Below are positions 1 through 12,617 of a stretch of 64,000 nt of DNA, one piece after another; the first letter of the stretch is position 1; every line of letters starts with the position of its first letter. A program made the position numbers and the translations under genes. Source of the DNA: Natronohydrobacter thiooxidans (GTDB taxonomy: Bacteria > Pseudomonadota > Alphaproteobacteria > Rhodobacterales > Rhodobacteraceae); the NCBI RefSeq assembly GCF_001884735.1, contig NZ_MJAP01000032.1, positions 186,001 to 250,000 on the forward strand, in the 5' to 3' direction. Below the pieces are notes generated by a model, which saw nothing but the letters and a program-made list of their open reading frames with translations, had not been told where the DNA came from and ran no database searches.

Positions 1-103
1 CAGGACTGCTTCGCCCTTTTTATGACTGGACGACGGCCCGACAGAGCCGCATGACTTGCCATAGCAGACCCCGGACAGGGGGCAGAGGACCGGGAGGAGA
101 AAG

Positions 104-1591
<1,488 letters not shown>

Positions 1592-1593
1592 GC

Positions 1594-1845
1594 ATGACCC
1601 CTTTCGCCTTCGCCACCGCCAGCACCATCCGCTTCGGGCGCGGCGCCTTCCGCGATCTGCCCGGCCACGCGGCAGGGCAGGGGCAGCGCGTCCTGCTGCT
1701 GCGCTCGGCCTCGGCCGCGCGGGCCGTGGATCTGGCGTGCGCGCTGCTGGGCCTGACCGCACGCGGCGACCCCGACCTGCCCGCCAGCCGCAATCAGCGC
1801 GACGCCCGCTGGAAACGCGCGGTGAATGCCGTGCCGGGCGTCTGA
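1594..1845 (+). pseudogene. N-terminal fragment of the adjacent iron-type alcohol dehydrogenase
   Basis: This 83-codon open frame begins with the same residues as the full gene at 1848 (MTPFAFATASTIRFGRGAF). It follows that gene for about 65 codons with substitutions and an 18-base in-frame deletion. It then runs into a second copy of the glpK C-terminus ([13 protein letters not shown]) and stops at 1845. It is therefore the product of a 254-base tandem duplication spanning the glpK end and the dehydrogenase start. It contains only part of the nucleotide-binding half and none of the metal ligands, so it cannot be an active enzyme. Whether the peptide is made is unknown. Confidence 0.85.
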
Positions 1846-1847
1846 GC

Positions 1848-2972
1848 ATGACCCCTTTCGCCTTCGCCACTGCCAGCACCATCCGTTTCGGGCGCGGCGC
1901 CTTCCGCGATCTGCCCGGCCATGCGGCGGGGCAGGGGAAGCGCGTCCTGCTGCTGCGCTCGGCCTCGGTCGGGCAGGCAGAGGATCTGGCGTGTGCGCTG
2001 CGCAAGACCGGCGCGGTTCTGGAGCTGACCGCACGCGGCGAACCCGACCTGCCCGCCATCGAGGCCAATCTGGCGCTGGCCCGCCCCTTCGCGCCCGATC
2101 TTGTCATCGCGCTGGGCGGCGGGGCCGTGATCGACCATGGCAAGGCGCTTGCCGCCCTCATCCCCGCCCCGCATGGGGCGCTGCGCTATCTCGAAGTGGT
2201 GGGCGAGGGCCAGCCGCTGGATGCACCCCCGCTGCCGCTGATCGCCATTCCCACCACCGCAGGCACCGGGGCCGAGGCCACCCGCAACGCCGTCATTCAG
2301 GTGCCGCAGGCGCGGCGCAAGGTCAGCCTGCGCGACCCGCGCCTCTATCCGACCCTCGCGCTGGTCGATCCGGAACTGTGCCTTTCCTGCCCGAAACCGG
2401 TCATTCTGGCCTCGGGGCTGGATGCGATCACGCAGGTGATCGAGCCCTTCATCTGCGCCTGCGCCAATCCGCTGACCGATGCGCTCTGCCGCGAGGCGAT
2501 CCCGCGCGGCCTGTCGGCCCTGCGCAGGCTGATGGATCAGGGCGATACCGGCGCATGGGATGACATGGCCCTGACCAGCCTTTGCGGCGGGATCGCGCTG
2601 GCCAATGCGGGCCTCGGCGCAGTGCATGGTTTCGCGGGCGTGATCGGCGGGCAGACCGGCGCGGCGCATGGCGCCATATGCGGCGCCTTGCTCGCGCCCG
2701 TGCTCTTGGCCAATCAGCGCGCCACCGCCCCGGACAGTCCCGCACGCGCTCGCATCACCTGGGTTCTGGACCAGATCAGCGCCGAATATGGCAGCCTGAC
2801 AGAGTTCCGCGACTGGAGCGCCGGTCACGGCCTGCCACGGCTCGCCGCGCTGGGCGTCGCGCCCGAAGATCATGCGGCGCTCGCGCAAGAGGCGCGTCTC
2901 TCCTCCTCCTACAAAGCCAATCCGGTCGATCTGCCGCTCTCCGACCTGATCGGCATCCTGCAATCTGCCTGA
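1848..2972 (+). CDS. Iron-containing alcohol dehydrogenase family protein
   Basis: The 374-residue protein belongs to the iron-type (group III) alcohol dehydrogenases, NAD(P)-linked enzymes acting on small alcohols or aldehydes. Visible family signatures are the glycine-rich ALGGGAVIDHGK, IPTTAGTGAEAT, LVDPEL and GLDAITQVIEPF, and the two histidine motifs AVHGFAG and AAHGAICGALLAP. The usual third histidine in DAxxHxxE is Gln here (DAITQVIEP), as I recall in some subfamilies, so metal use and substrate are uncertain. It follows glpK, and a role in glycerol or diol oxidation is only inference. Both ends are duplicated next to the gene: an N-terminal fragment lies upstream and two C-terminal copies lie downstream. 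Confidence 0.88.
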   Translation: MTPFAFATASTIRFGRGAFRDLPGHAAGQGKRVLLLRSASVGQAEDLACALRKTGAVLELTARGEPDLPAIEANLALARPFAPDLVIALGGGAVIDHGKALAALIPAPHGALRYLEVVGEGQPLDAPPLPLIAIPTTAGTGAEATRNAVIQVPQARRKVSLRDPRLYPTLALVDPELCLSCPKPVILASGLDAITQVIEPFICACANPLTDALCREAIPRGLSALRRLMDQGDTGAWDDMALTSLCGGIALANAGLGAVHGFAGVIGGQTGAAHGAICGALLAPVLLANQRATAPDSPARARITWVLDQISAEYGSLTEFRDWSAGHGLPRLAALGVAPEDHAALAQEARLSSSYKANPVDLPLSDLIGILQSA

Positions 2973-3000
2973 GCCTGCCGCCGTGCCACGCTCCTGCGAC

Positions 3001-3247
3001 ACAGCCCCCGACAGCCCCGCGCATGCGCATCACCTAGGTTCTGGACCAGATCAGCGCCGAATATGGCAGCCTGACAGAGTTCCGCGACTGGAGCACCGGT
3101 CACGGCCTGCCACGGCGCGCCGCGCTGGGCGTCGCGCCCGAAGATCATGCGGCGCTCGCGCAAGAAGCGCGTCTGTCCTCCTCCTACAAAGCCAATCCGG
3201 TCGATCTGGACCTGTCCGACCTGATCGGCATTCTGCAATCCGCCTGA
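3001..3247 (+). pseudogene. Second copy of the dehydrogenase C-terminus, with internal stop
   Basis: This copy matches the final 75 or so codons of the gene at 1848. The Trp codon TGG of the ITWVLDQ segment has become TAG (at 3035), so the frame is broken near its start. The remainder, including GHGLPRRAALGVAPEDH and the terminal LQSA followed by TGA, is well preserved. Confidence 0.85.
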
Positions 3248-3275
3248 GCCTGCCGCCGTGCCACGCCCCCGCGAC

Positions 3276-3525
3276 ACAGCCCCCGACAGCCCCGCGCATG
3301 CGCATCGCCTGGATTCTCGACCAGATTGCAGCCGAACTTGGCGACCTGCAGGCGTTCCGCGACTGGAGCGCCGGTCACGGCCTGCCACGGCGCGCCGCGC
3401 TGGGCGTCGCACCCGAAGATCATGCGGTGCTCGCGCAGGAAGCGCGTCTCTCCTCCTCCTGCTGCAAAGTCAATCCGGTCGATCTGCCGCTTTCCGACCT
3501 GACCCGCATTCTGCAATCCGCCTGA
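3276..3525 (+). pseudogene. Third, more diverged copy of the dehydrogenase C-terminus
   Basis: This third unit keeps an open frame from an ATG at 3298 (MRIAWILDQIAAELGDLQ) to the TGA at 3525. It differs from the gene mainly in the first helix (IAAELGDLQAF instead of ISAEYGSLTEF) and at SCCKVNP near the end. I see no ribosome binding site before the ATG. It looks like a remnant rather than an expressed gene, although an alternative 75-residue peptide cannot be excluded. Confidence 0.75.
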
Positions 3526-3564
3526 GCCTGCCGCCGCGCCATGCCGCCGCGGTACAGGCGGCGG

Positions 3565-4017
3565 TCACAGCACCTTGTCGATCATCGCCTGTGCATTGTC
3601 ATCCGCGCCTGACCCAAGCCCGCCCAGCGTGGTGTAGACTGTCTGTGCCGCCATGTCCTCGGTTGCGACAGCTTCGTCCGCGTTTTGCGTGACCGCACCG
3701 GGTGCTGTCACGCCGTCACTGTCTGCGGGCGCGGGGGTTTCGGGCGCCCCGCGCGTTTCCCGCATATGCTGCAGGACATTCACCTCGAAAGCGGGCGGCG
3801 GACCGACCAGCCGCGCGCGTTTGTCCTGCGGGGGCGGAAGCACATGGCGCGCCAGCGCGGGCATGCTTTCTCCCTTACGCATCTGCTGCACGGCCACCGC
3901 CGTGACCGGCTTGGTCGCGGCCAGGTCATTCGATACCGGGGGCGGTGCCGTCGCAACCCCGGATTTCTGATAGACCGGGATGCTATGCGGTGATGACATG
4001 ATCGGGAATCCAGACAT
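3565..4017 (-). CDS. Hypothetical protein, 150 residues
   Basis: I do not recognise a family. The start ATG at 4017 is chosen because AGGAGGT lies ten bases upstream; longer frames upstream lack such a site. The product (MSGFPIMSSPHSIPVYQK...) is rich in Pro, Ala and Val. It has no clear signal peptide, membrane segment or cysteine. It ends with a Gly/Ala/Asp-rich tail (TTLGGLGSGADDNAQAMIDKVL). It is divergent from nothing and lies downstream of enolase on the same strand, but a strong terminator separates the two, so it should have its own promoter. Low complexity and good ribosome site suggest a real but lineage-restricted gene. Confidence 0.6.
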   Translation of the reverse strand: MSGFPIMSSPHSIPVYQKSGVATAPPPVSNDLAATKPVTAVAVQQMRKGESMPALARHVLPPPQDKRARLVGPPPAFEVNVLQHMRETRGAPETPAPADSDGVTAPGAVTQNADEAVATEDMAAQTVYTTLGGLGSGADDNAQAMIDKVL

Positions 4018-4130
4018 GGCGGCCCCCACCTCCTGACAAGATAGCCTGCTCCGGGACCAAGAATGCCCGCGCTCTCCTAAGAAACCTTTAACCGCGCCCC
4101 GCGGCGGCCCGGTAGTTGCATTCAATTTGA

Positions 4131-4164
4131 ATGAAAAACGGCCCGCATCCGGGGATGCGGGCCG
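4131..4164 (-). terminator. Rho-independent terminator of enolase
   Basis: A perfect 12-base-pair stem, CGGCCCGCATCC (4139-4150) with GGATGCGGGCCG (4153-4164), is followed on the minus strand by TTTTT (plus-strand A-run 4134-4138). It lies 23 bases past the eno stop. Confidence 0.9.
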
Positions 4165-4186
4165 CAAGAAATCCGAAATCAGCCGT

Positions 4187-6402
<2,216 letters not shown>

Positions 6403-6442
6403 AGGTTAACTAGCCGCAGGGCTATCCTGAACACCCGACCTT

Positions 6443-6478
6443 GAAAAGCGAAAAGCGCGCCTTTGCGGGGCGCGCTTT
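6443..6478 (-). terminator. Rho-independent terminator of the cytochrome bc1 operon
   Basis: The stem AAAGCGCGCC (6452-6461) pairs with GGCGCGCTTT (6469-6478). On the minus strand it is followed by a T-rich stretch complementary to plus-strand GAAAAGCGAAAA. It lies 21 bases past the petC stop. Confidence 0.85.
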
Positions 6479-6499
6479 CCAGTCGATCTGCAAGACGGG

Positions 6500-7291
6500 T
6501 CAGTCTTTCTTGGCCGCCGCCTTGACCGGGGCCCAAAGCTGCTTGTTGGTCAGGTACAACAGCGCCGCCAGCACCGACAGGAAGATCACACCGACAAAGC
6601 CCGCGCGCTTGCGCTCCATCAGCTTCGGCTCTGCTGTCCACATCAGGAAGGCCGCGACATCCACCGCCATCTGCTCTTTGGTGGCAGATGTCCCATCGGC
6701 ATAGACCAGCATGTCTTCGAACAGGACCGGGTTCATCGATACCCAGCCATCATAGGCCTTGTTGTAATAGAAGGTCGATCCGGCCTGAATCTCTTCCTCG
6801 CCAGTATAGCCCAGCAGGAAAGAGGCGATATATTCCGCCCCGCCCAGACCCCGGAACAACTGGTTCAGACCCAGCCCATAGGGGCCTTCAAAACCGACAC
6901 GGGCCTTGGCCATCAGGCTCAGATCCGGTGCGCCCTCGAATTGCGATTCGGGGAAATGGTCGGGGCCGGTCGCTGTGCGCCAGTCGCGCAGCTCATTGTC
7001 CCAGACCTCGTACATTTCCGCGAAAGCGCGCATCTGGTCTTCGGGCAGTTGCGGGCCGTTGCGATCCGACAGTGTGCGGAAGGGCACGAATTGCAGACCG
7101 TGGCAGGCCGCGCAGACCTCGTGATAGACCTGCAAGCCGCGCTGAAGCTGGTTGCGGTCATAGGTGCCGAACGGGCCCTCGAAGGTGAAGCTGAAATCGG
7201 TGATTTCGCCCAATCCCCCGGCCGACAGGGCCGGGGTAGCTGCGAGGGTTGCCGCCGTGAGTGCGGAAGCAGCGAGTTTTCTGAACATCAT
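6500..7291 (-). CDS. petC: Cytochrome c1 of the cytochrome bc1 complex
   Basis: Carries electrons from the Rieske centre to cytochrome c in the respiratory or photosynthetic chain; it is anchored to the inner membrane with its heme in the periplasm. The protein has an N-terminal signal peptide ([20 protein letters not shown]), one heme c motif CAACH, the c1-type stretch [22 protein letters not shown] (read as two parts) and a C-terminal membrane anchor ([14 protein letters not shown]). AGGAG lies just upstream of two adjacent ATGs (7291 and 7288); either may be used. A longer GTG start at 7315 overlapping petB is less likely. It is the last gene of petABC and ends in a clear terminator. Confidence 0.96.
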   Translation of the reverse strand: MMFRKLAASALTAATLAATPALSAGGLGEITDFSFTFEGPFGTYDRNQLQRGLQVYHEVCAACHGLQFVPFRTLSDRNGPQLPEDQMRAFAEMYEVWDNELRDWRTATGPDHFPESQFEGAPDLSLMAKARVGFEGPYGLGLNQLFRGLGGAEYIASFLLGYTGEEEIQAGSTFYYNKAYDGWVSMNPVLFEDMLVYADGTSATKEQMAVDVAAFLMWTAEPKLMERKRAGFVGVIFLSVLAALLYLTNKQLWAPVKAAAKKD

Positions 7292-7311
7292 GTCTCTCCT
7301 GTTTTCCGTGT

Positions 7312-8664
7312 TCACTCAGCCGGGATCGGCTCTGCCGAGGGGCCATCATCGCCCGAGGTTTTCTTCTTCAGCCCAGCCTTGAAGTCTTCCTCGATCGTCG
7401 CAGGCTGCGGCAGCGGTTTCTCGATCACACCCAGAATGGGCAGGATGACCAGGAAATACGCGAACCAATAGGCCGTGCCGATCAGCGCGATGGTGGTGTA
7501 GATACCTTCCGCCGGCATGGCACCTGCCCACATCAGCACGAAGAAATCCACCACCAGCAGCCAGAACCACCATTTGAACATCGGGCGATAGCGGCCAGAC
7601 CGTACCGAAGACGTGTCCAGCCAGGGCACCAGCGCCATGACGAAGATGGCGGCAAACATGGCCAGCACCCCGAAGAAGGCCGCGTCCACGATCCCGAAGG
7701 TCAGCCAGTTGGCCGCGATCACCACCCAGACATCGGCGGTAAAGGCGCGCAGGATCGCGTAGAAGGGCAGGAAGTACCATTCGGGCACGATATGCGAGGG
7801 CGTCACCAGCGGGTTGGCCTCGATATAGTTATCGGCATGGCCCAGATAGCCGGGCATGAAACCCACCAGCGCCCAGAACAGCGCAAGGATCACCGCCAGC
7901 GCGAACAGATCCTTGATCACGAAATAGGGCCAGAAAGGCAGCGTGTCCTTCTCGGCTTCCTCTTTCGAGCCACGGCGCACATCCACCCCGGTCGGGTTGT
8001 TATTGCCCGTGGTGTGGAAGGCCCAGACATGCAGGATCGTCAGACCCAGGATCACAAAGGGCAGCAGGTAATGCAGCGAGAAGAAGCGCGTCAGGGTTGC
8101 ATTGCCCACCGCAGGCCCGCCCAGCAGCCAGGTCTGCAGCGCCTCACCGATACCGGGGATGGCCCCGAAGAGACCAGTGATCACGGTCGCACCCCAGAAG
8201 GACATCTGCCCCCAGGGCAGCACATAGCCCATGAAGGCGGTGGCCATCATCAGCAGATAGATCAGCATGCCGATGATCCAGGTGATCTCGCGCGGCGTCT
8301 TGTAGCTGCCGTAATAGAGGCCCCGGAAAATATGGATATAGACAGCGGCGAAGAACAGCATCGCGCCGTTCTGATGCAGATAGCGCAGCATATGCCCGCC
8401 ATTCACATTGCGCATGATATGCTCGACACTTGCAAAGGCCATGCTGGCATCGGGCGTGTAATGCATCACCAGAACAATGCCGGTGACGATCTGCAGGATC
8501 AGACAGAACATCAGCACGATGCCCCAGATCCACATCCAGTTCAGGTTCTTGGGGGTCGGGATCATGATCGTGTCATAGATCAGACCGATAATCGGAAGCC
8601 GCCGATGGACCCACTTTTCAGCGTTGGTCTTGGGCTCGTAATGATCGTGAGGAATACCAGACAT
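7312..8664 (-). CDS. petB: Cytochrome b of the cytochrome bc1 complex
   Basis: The 450-residue integral membrane subunit binds two b hemes and forms both quinone sites. Visible signatures are [20 protein letters not shown], the heme-ligand histidine regions ([13 protein letters not shown] and [23 protein letters not shown], in parts) and the Qo-site [15 protein letters not shown]. It is longer than mitochondrial cytochrome b because of a charged C-terminal extension ([16 protein letters not shown]), as is usual in this order. It lies 14 bases after petA and 20 bases before petC, within one operon. Confidence 0.97.
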   Translation of the reverse strand: MSGIPHDHYEPKTNAEKWVHRRLPIIGLIYDTIMIPTPKNLNWMWIWGIVLMFCLILQIVTGIVLVMHYTPDASMAFASVEHIMRNVNGGHMLRYLHQNGAMLFFAAVYIHIFRGLYYGSYKTPREITWIIGMLIYLLMMATAFMGYVLPWGQMSFWGATVITGLFGAIPGIGEALQTWLLGGPAVGNATLTRFFSLHYLLPFVILGLTILHVWAFHTTGNNNPTGVDVRRGSKEEAEKDTLPFWPYFVIKDLFALAVILALFWALVGFMPGYLGHADNYIEANPLVTPSHIVPEWYFLPFYAILRAFTADVWVVIAANWLTFGIVDAAFFGVLAMFAAIFVMALVPWLDTSSVRSGRYRPMFKWWFWLLVVDFFVLMWAGAMPAEGIYTTIALIGTAYWFAYFLVILPILGVIEKPLPQPATIEEDFKAGLKKKTSGDDGPSAEPIPAE

Positions 8665-8678
8665 CTAACGCGCCTCCC

Positions 8679-9248
8679 TTAGCCGAGCTGAATCGTGGTG
8701 TCGTCGACAAAGGCCGCGACCGGAATATGCATGTTCTCGGGCGCGGGACCGCGACGGATACGCCCTGCCGTGTCATAATGCGACCCGTGGCAGGGGCAGA
8801 ACCAGGCGTTGAAATCGCCCGCGCCATTGCCCAGCGGCACACAGCCCAGATGGGTGCAGACCCCGATCATGACCAGCCACTCACCCTCGTCATCCAGCGT
8901 GCGGTTCTCGTCGGATGCGTCCGTCCCCGGCTTGTTGGGATTGCGCGAGTCGCGGTCAATGCTCAACTCCCCCAGGCTGACCGAACGGGCATCCTCGATC
9001 TCTTCGGCCGTGCGGCGACGGATGAAGACCGGCTTGCCAAGGAAGTTCACAGTCAACTGGCCGCCCGGTTCCAGCCCGCCGACATCGACAAAGATCGATG
9101 ACAGCGCCTGAACATCGGCCGAAGGGTTCATCTGATTGACCAGCGGCCAGACAGCGGCGCCAGCCGTGACCACACCGGCGCCGGCTGTGGCATAATAGAT
9201 GAAATCCCTGCGGGTGGCGTCGTGGTCTTCAGAGTGGGACACGAGCAT
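8679..9248 (-). CDS. petA: Rieske iron-sulfur subunit of the cytochrome bc1 complex
   Basis: The 189-residue subunit carries the high-potential 2Fe-2S cluster that takes electrons from ubiquinol. Cluster-binding boxes CTHLGC and CPCHGSHY are intact. The N-terminus has a twin-arginine motif ([19 protein letters not shown]), consistent with Tat-dependent insertion of the folded cluster domain and a single membrane anchor. The ATG at 9248 follows a GGGAGA site. It is the first gene of the operon; the roughly 200-base region upstream, shared with the end of the GST gene, must hold the promoter. Confidence 0.97.
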   Translation of the reverse strand: MLVSHSEDHDATRRDFIYYATAGAGVVTAGAAVWPLVNQMNPSADVQALSSIFVDVGGLEPGGQLTVNFLGKPVFIRRRTAEEIEDARSVSLGELSIDRDSRNPNKPGTDASDENRTLDDEGEWLVMIGVCTHLGCVPLGNGAGDFNAWFCPCHGSHYDTAGRIRRGPAPENMHIPVAAFVDDTTIQLG

Positions 9249-9420
9249 TCTCCCTTTTCAGTGGGTACGAGGCTGCAATTGGTGATCCGGCCACGGTAAA
9301 CCGCAGCCTCTCAAAGCGGGTATTTAGCGGGGAAAGCCAAGCCCGTCTAGCCGCGAATCCGGGATATGGTGTCGCAGTTTGCCATAATTTCAGTGGTTTT
9401 CCGGCGGCTGCGCCGCATTG

Positions 9421-9455
9421 CAGCAGCGTCAGCGCAAACAGCGCTTACGCTGCTG
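9421..9455 (-). other. Stem-loop over the GST stop codon
   Basis: CAGCAGCGT (9421-9429) pairs with ACGCTGCTG (9447-9455), with an inner AGCGC/GCGCT pairing. It straddles the end of the GST gene and lacks a T-run, so it may be an RNA stabiliser or processing structure rather than an intrinsic terminator. Confidence 0.4.
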
Positions 9456-10068
9456 GTGGCCGTGTCTGGCGCAGGCTCTCGCGCGCATCCATCTTCGCAA
9501 ACCATGCCGCAAGGGCCGGGCGCGTGGCCCGCCAGTCGCGTGCCCCATGGCGCAGATCCAGATAGCCCAGCGCACAGGCCAGCGCGATCTGCCCGAGGCA
9601 CAGCGGCCCGGCCAGATAAGCCATCCAGCGCTCCTCGACCACATCCAGCGCCCGCGCGATCTTGGCCCATTGCCCCTCGACAAAGGGCGCGAAACGCAGC
9701 TCTTCAGGGCGCAGCCGCGCCTCATAGACCATCAGCAGCGCAGCATCGAGCATCCCGTCCGCGGTGGCTTCCAGCACCAGCGCATCCCATCTGCGCGCGC
9801 CCTCGGGCAGGAAGCCCGACCCGGCCCGCGCATCCAGATACTGACAGATCACCCGGCTGTCATAGAGCGCCGCACCATCGCCGCGTGTCAGCGTGGGCAC
9901 CTTGCCCAGCGGATTGGCCGCGACCGGCGCGTTTCCTGCATCCAGCGGCGTGCCAGAGGCATTCTCGACAATCGTGATCTGATCCAGAATCCCGGCCTCA
10001 TGCGCCAGCACCATCACCTTGCGCACATAGGGCGAGCTATGGCTGTGATAGAGCGTCAGCCCGCTCAT
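9445..10068 (-). CDS. Glutathione S-transferase family protein
   Basis: A 207-residue cytosolic protein. Its N-terminal thioredoxin-like domain has SPYVRKVMVLAHE, NPLGKVPTL (the cis-Pro loop) and ALYDSRVICQYLD (glutathione contacts); an all-helical C-terminal domain follows. It resembles the small bacterial GSTs of the YibF type. The precise substrate is unknown; members detoxify electrophiles or reduce disulfides with glutathione. Its ATG overlaps the stop of the upstream small gene by four bases, so the two are probably translationally coupled and may be read from the regB side. Confidence 0.9.
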   Translation of the reverse strand: MSGLTLYHSHSSPYVRKVMVLAHEAGILDQITIVENASGTPLDAGNAPVAANPLGKVPTLTRGDGAALYDSRVICQYLDARAGSGFLPEGARRWDALVLEATADGMLDAALLMVYEARLRPEELRFAPFVEGQWAKIARALDVVEERWMAYLAGPLCLGQIALACALGYLDLRHGARDWRATRPALAAWFAKMDARESLRQTRPPAA

Positions 10069-10349
10069 ACGCGGCGCATCCGCAGCCGCCCCAGGGCGCT
10101 GGCGTCAATCTCGAAGCCCGGCCCGTTCACGCCCAGACGCACCACCCGACGGAAGCGCAGCGCGCCGTTTACCTGCTCGCGGTCGCGCGGACGATGCGCG
10201 CTGATCCCCTCGGCCATCTCGTCAAACGCGTCCTCAATCTTCTGATCCGTGCGTCCGGGCTGGATCTGGCGCGCAACAGCATAGCCTGCCAGCGCAACCG
10301 CGCCATATTTCGCCGCCATCACGGCAATCGGTGCCAGGGGAAGGGCCAT
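10065..10349 (-). CDS. Hypothetical small protein upstream of the GST gene
   Basis: A 94-residue protein starting MALPLAPIAVMAAKYGAVA. The ATG at 10349 is preferred over longer frames because a GAGAG-type site precedes it and it begins a hydrophobic helix (IAVMAAKYGAVALAGYAVA). The rest is charged, with FDEMAEGISAHRPRDREQ and an Arg-rich C-terminus. It may be a single-pass membrane protein with a cytoplasmic tail. I do not recognise a named family. It couples to the GST gene through a four-base overlap and follows regB by about 90 bases. Confidence 0.65.
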   Translation of the reverse strand: MALPLAPIAVMAAKYGAVALAGYAVARQIQPGRTDQKIEDAFDEMAEGISAHRPRDREQVNGALRFRRVVRLGVNGPGFEIDASALGRLRMRRV

Positions 10350-10439
10350 CTCTCTCTGCCTCGCGCAAGCTTTGCTGTTGCAGGAAAGATAGCAAAGCCC
10401 CGGCATTTGTCCATTCACCTTTGCGCAGGCCCCACCCCC

Positions 10440-11813
10440 TCAAGGGGGCAGCAGCATATTCTCCCCCAGGGGCGCGGCAGGATCGACCACAATGCGCTCC
10501 AGCGGCCAGACCACGGTGATCTGCGCGCCCCCCAGCGTGTCATCCCCCCGCGCCTCGGCATTGCTGAACTCCAGCACCGCGCCCGAGCGCTCCAGCAGCG
10601 TCTTGGCAATGAACAGCCCCAGCCCCATCCCCTCATAGCCCGGACGCCGACGGGTGCCGGTAGGGTCACGCCGCCGCCGGATGAACGGCTCGCCGATATA
10701 GCCGATAAGCTGCGGCGGAAATCCCGGCCCGTCATCGCTGATGCGCAGGCTCAGATGCCGGTCGGTCCAGCGCGCCTGTACCGCGACCTTGGCCTGCGCA
10801 AAATCAACCGCATTCTGGATCAGGTTGCGCAGCCCGTGGATGATCTCGGGGCGGCGCAGGATCACCGGCTGTTCCTCGGCGCCGCCGGGGCCCGGCGCGA
10901 TGCGGAACTGCACCGCCTTGCCCCGCGCCAGATGCGGCTCCGCGGCCTCTTGCAGCACCGCCTCGACCGGCGCGCGGCGCAGATGCAGGTCATCCTTGCC
11001 CGCCCGCCCCATCGAGCGCAGGATATCGCGGCAGCGATCCGCCTGCTCGCGCAGGATCCGCGCATCCTCGGCCAGATCGGGCCGGTCCTGTACCTCTTCC
11101 GCCAGTTCCGCCGCGATCAGCTTGATCGTCGCCAGCGGCGTGCCCAATTCATGCGCCGCCGCCGCCACCACGCCGCCCAGATCGGTCAGCTTCTGCTCGC
11201 GCGACAGCGCCATCTGCGCGGCCAGCAGCGCATTCGCGAGCGACGTGCCCTCGGTGACAATCCGATGCGCGTAAAAGGCCTGAAACAGGATGCCGATGAC
11301 AATCGCCGCCCAGAAACCAAAGGCAAAAAGCGCGGGCACACTCAGCACCGTACCATCGGCAAAGCGCAGCGGCTGGTAGCTGAAGGCAATCAGCGTCACC
11401 AGCGCAATCGCGATCAGCGAGAGGATCAGTGCCGAACGCGGCCGCAGCGCCATGGCCGCGACCGCGACCGGGGCAAGGATCAGCAGGCTGAACGGATTGG
11501 TGATCCCGCCGGTCAGATACAAAAGACAGACCAGCAGCGCGATATCGAAGAGAAAGGTCAGAAAGGCCTCGGCCTCCGACAGCCGCTTGGTCTGCGGAAA
11601 CAGCATCAGCGAGGACAGGACCGACAGCCCCGCAGCCCCCACCACCAGCCCCACCAGCGCCACATCGAAGCGCAGCCCGAAATGAAAATGCGCTACCAGC
11701 AGCGCCGCCACCTGCCCGCTCAGCGCCAGCATCCGCACATAGGTCATCGTGCGCAGCCGCACCCAGTCGCCGCGATGGTCCTGCGAGATCTCGCCAAAGG
11801 CGGGCGTGGTCAT
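10440..11813 (-). CDS. regB: Redox-sensing histidine kinase RegB (PrrB)
   Basis: Membrane kinase that senses the redox state of the quinone pool and controls photosynthesis, respiration, carbon and nitrogen fixation genes in Rhodobacterales through RegA. About six membrane helices occupy the first half. The quinone-binding heptapeptide GGITNPF lies between helices. The H-box AAAAHELGTPLATIKL, the redox-active Cys region ADRCRDILRSMGRAGKDD, the N-box NLIQNAVDFA and the G-boxes DDGPGFPP and GMGLGLFIAK are all present. The ATG at 11813 is chosen for its GGAGGG site; the longer GTG start at 11855 is less likely. It is divergent from senC-regA. The family assignment is secure because the heptapeptide and Cys are family-specific. 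Confidence 0.96.
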   Translation of the reverse strand: MTTPAFGEISQDHRGDWVRLRTMTYVRMLALSGQVAALLVAHFHFGLRFDVALVGLVVGAAGLSVLSSLMLFPQTKRLSEAEAFLTFLFDIALLVCLLYLTGGITNPFSLLILAPVAVAAMALRPRSALILSLIAIALVTLIAFSYQPLRFADGTVLSVPALFAFGFWAAIVIGILFQAFYAHRIVTEGTSLANALLAAQMALSREQKLTDLGGVVAAAAHELGTPLATIKLIAAELAEEVQDRPDLAEDARILREQADRCRDILRSMGRAGKDDLHLRRAPVEAVLQEAAEPHLARGKAVQFRIAPGPGGAEEQPVILRRPEIIHGLRNLIQNAVDFAQAKVAVQARWTDRHLSLRISDDGPGFPPQLIGYIGEPFIRRRRDPTGTRRRPGYEGMGLGLFIAKTLLERSGAVLEFSNAEARGDDTLGGAQITVVWPLERIVVDPAAPLGENMLLPP

Positions 11814-11891
11814 CGGCTTGGCCCTCCGCTTGCCGCAACAGGGACGAGTTGTCACAGTTGCGCTATACGGGATTGTTAGGGCGCGACCCTT

Positions 11892-11907
11892 GCGGCATCA
11901 AGGCCGC
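11892..11907. promoter_or_regulatory. Possible RegA-binding inverted repeat between regB and senC
   Basis: GCGGC (11892-11896), six bases, then GCCGC (11903-11907) fits the loose GCGNC...GNCGC pattern reported for RegA/PrrA. It lies in the 118-base divergent region, 25 bases before the senC ATG. Short GC-rich repeats are common by chance here. Confidence 0.3.
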
Positions 11908-11931
11908 ATCCGCGCAACCAGAGAGAAGTTC

Positions 11932-12552
11932 ATGATTCGCCTCTATTCAATTCTGGCCCTCGGCTTCATCGCGGCCCTTCTGGGCGGCTTGGGCTATATG
12001 GTGTTTCAGGGCCAGCGGAGCGGCGATTTCGCGCAATGCCGGGGCACGTCGATCTCGGGCGGGGCAGGGGCCATCGGCGGGCCGTTCGAACTGGTGGATC
12101 ACACCGGCCGCAGCGTGACCGAGGCCGATTTCACTGATCGTCCGGTGCTTTTGTATTTCGGCTATACTTTCTGCCCCGATGTCTGCCCGCTGGATACGGC
12201 GCGCAATGCGCAAGTCGTCGATCTGCTGGCCGAACGCGGGCTGAAAGTGACGCCCGTCTTCATCTCGGTCGATCACGAGCGCGACACGCAAGAGGCGCTG
12301 GCCGAATTCGTCCGCTTCATGCATCCCGAGATGATCGGCCTGACCGGCACCGAAGAGCAGATCCGCAAGGCCGCGCAGGCCTACCGCGTCTATTTCGCGC
12401 GGCAGGAAAGCGATGACAGCTTCTTCCTGATCGACCATTCCACCTTCAGCTACTTCCTGCTGCCCGAACATGGCTTCGTCGATGTCATCCGCCGCGACCA
12501 GCCCCCCGAAGCCGTGGCCGACACGCTGGCCTGTTTCATCAACAATGCCTGA
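11932..12552 (+). CDS. senC: SCO1/SenC family copper chaperone (PrrC)
   Basis: A 206-residue membrane-anchored periplasmic thioredoxin-fold protein that helps assemble the CuA site of cytochrome oxidase and influences RegB signalling. An N-terminal membrane anchor (SILALGFIAALLGGLGYMVF) precedes the copper-binding CxxxC motif in GYTFCPDVCPLD, and the distal His is in IDHSTFSYF. A GAGAGAAG site precedes the ATG at 11932. It lies between divergent regB and downstream regA, the conserved regB-senC-regA order of this group. All metal ligands are intact. Confidence 0.95.
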   Translation: MIRLYSILALGFIAALLGGLGYMVFQGQRSGDFAQCRGTSISGGAGAIGGPFELVDHTGRSVTEADFTDRPVLLYFGYTFCPDVCPLDTARNAQVVDLLAERGLKVTPVFISVDHERDTQEALAEFVRFMHPEMIGLTGTEEQIRKAAQAYRVYFARQESDDSFFLIDHSTFSYFLLPEHGFVDVIRRDQPPEAVADTLACFINNA

Positions 12553-12617
12553 GGTGAATGCCAAATTGACCTTTTTCGCGCCGCGCTCTACCAATAAATA
12601 AGAAAGTGAGAGCGCAG

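Larger units (their letters stand above)
2724..3540 (+). repeat. 275-base tandem repeat of the dehydrogenase 3' end, three units
   Basis: Three direct units lie at about 2724-2998, 2999-3275 and 3276-3540, with 275-base offsets measured on the shared GGTTCTGGACCAGAT-type block. Unit 1 is the real 3' end of the dehydrogenase gene. Each unit carries the last 70-75 codons, the stop and a short spacer. 275 is not a multiple of three, so the units lie in different frames. This accounts for the whole 590-base stretch after the dehydrogenase, which holds no other gene. Confidence 0.92.

Noticed and set aside
1-103. Tail of a coding sequence before glpK, ending TGA at 52-54
   Set aside because: An open frame of 17 codons reaches the window edge, but this is too short to identify or support.
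2724-3540. Tandem 275-base repeats as a CRISPR or satellite
   Set aside because: Each unit is homologous to the 3' end of the dehydrogenase gene; unit size and content do not fit CRISPR.
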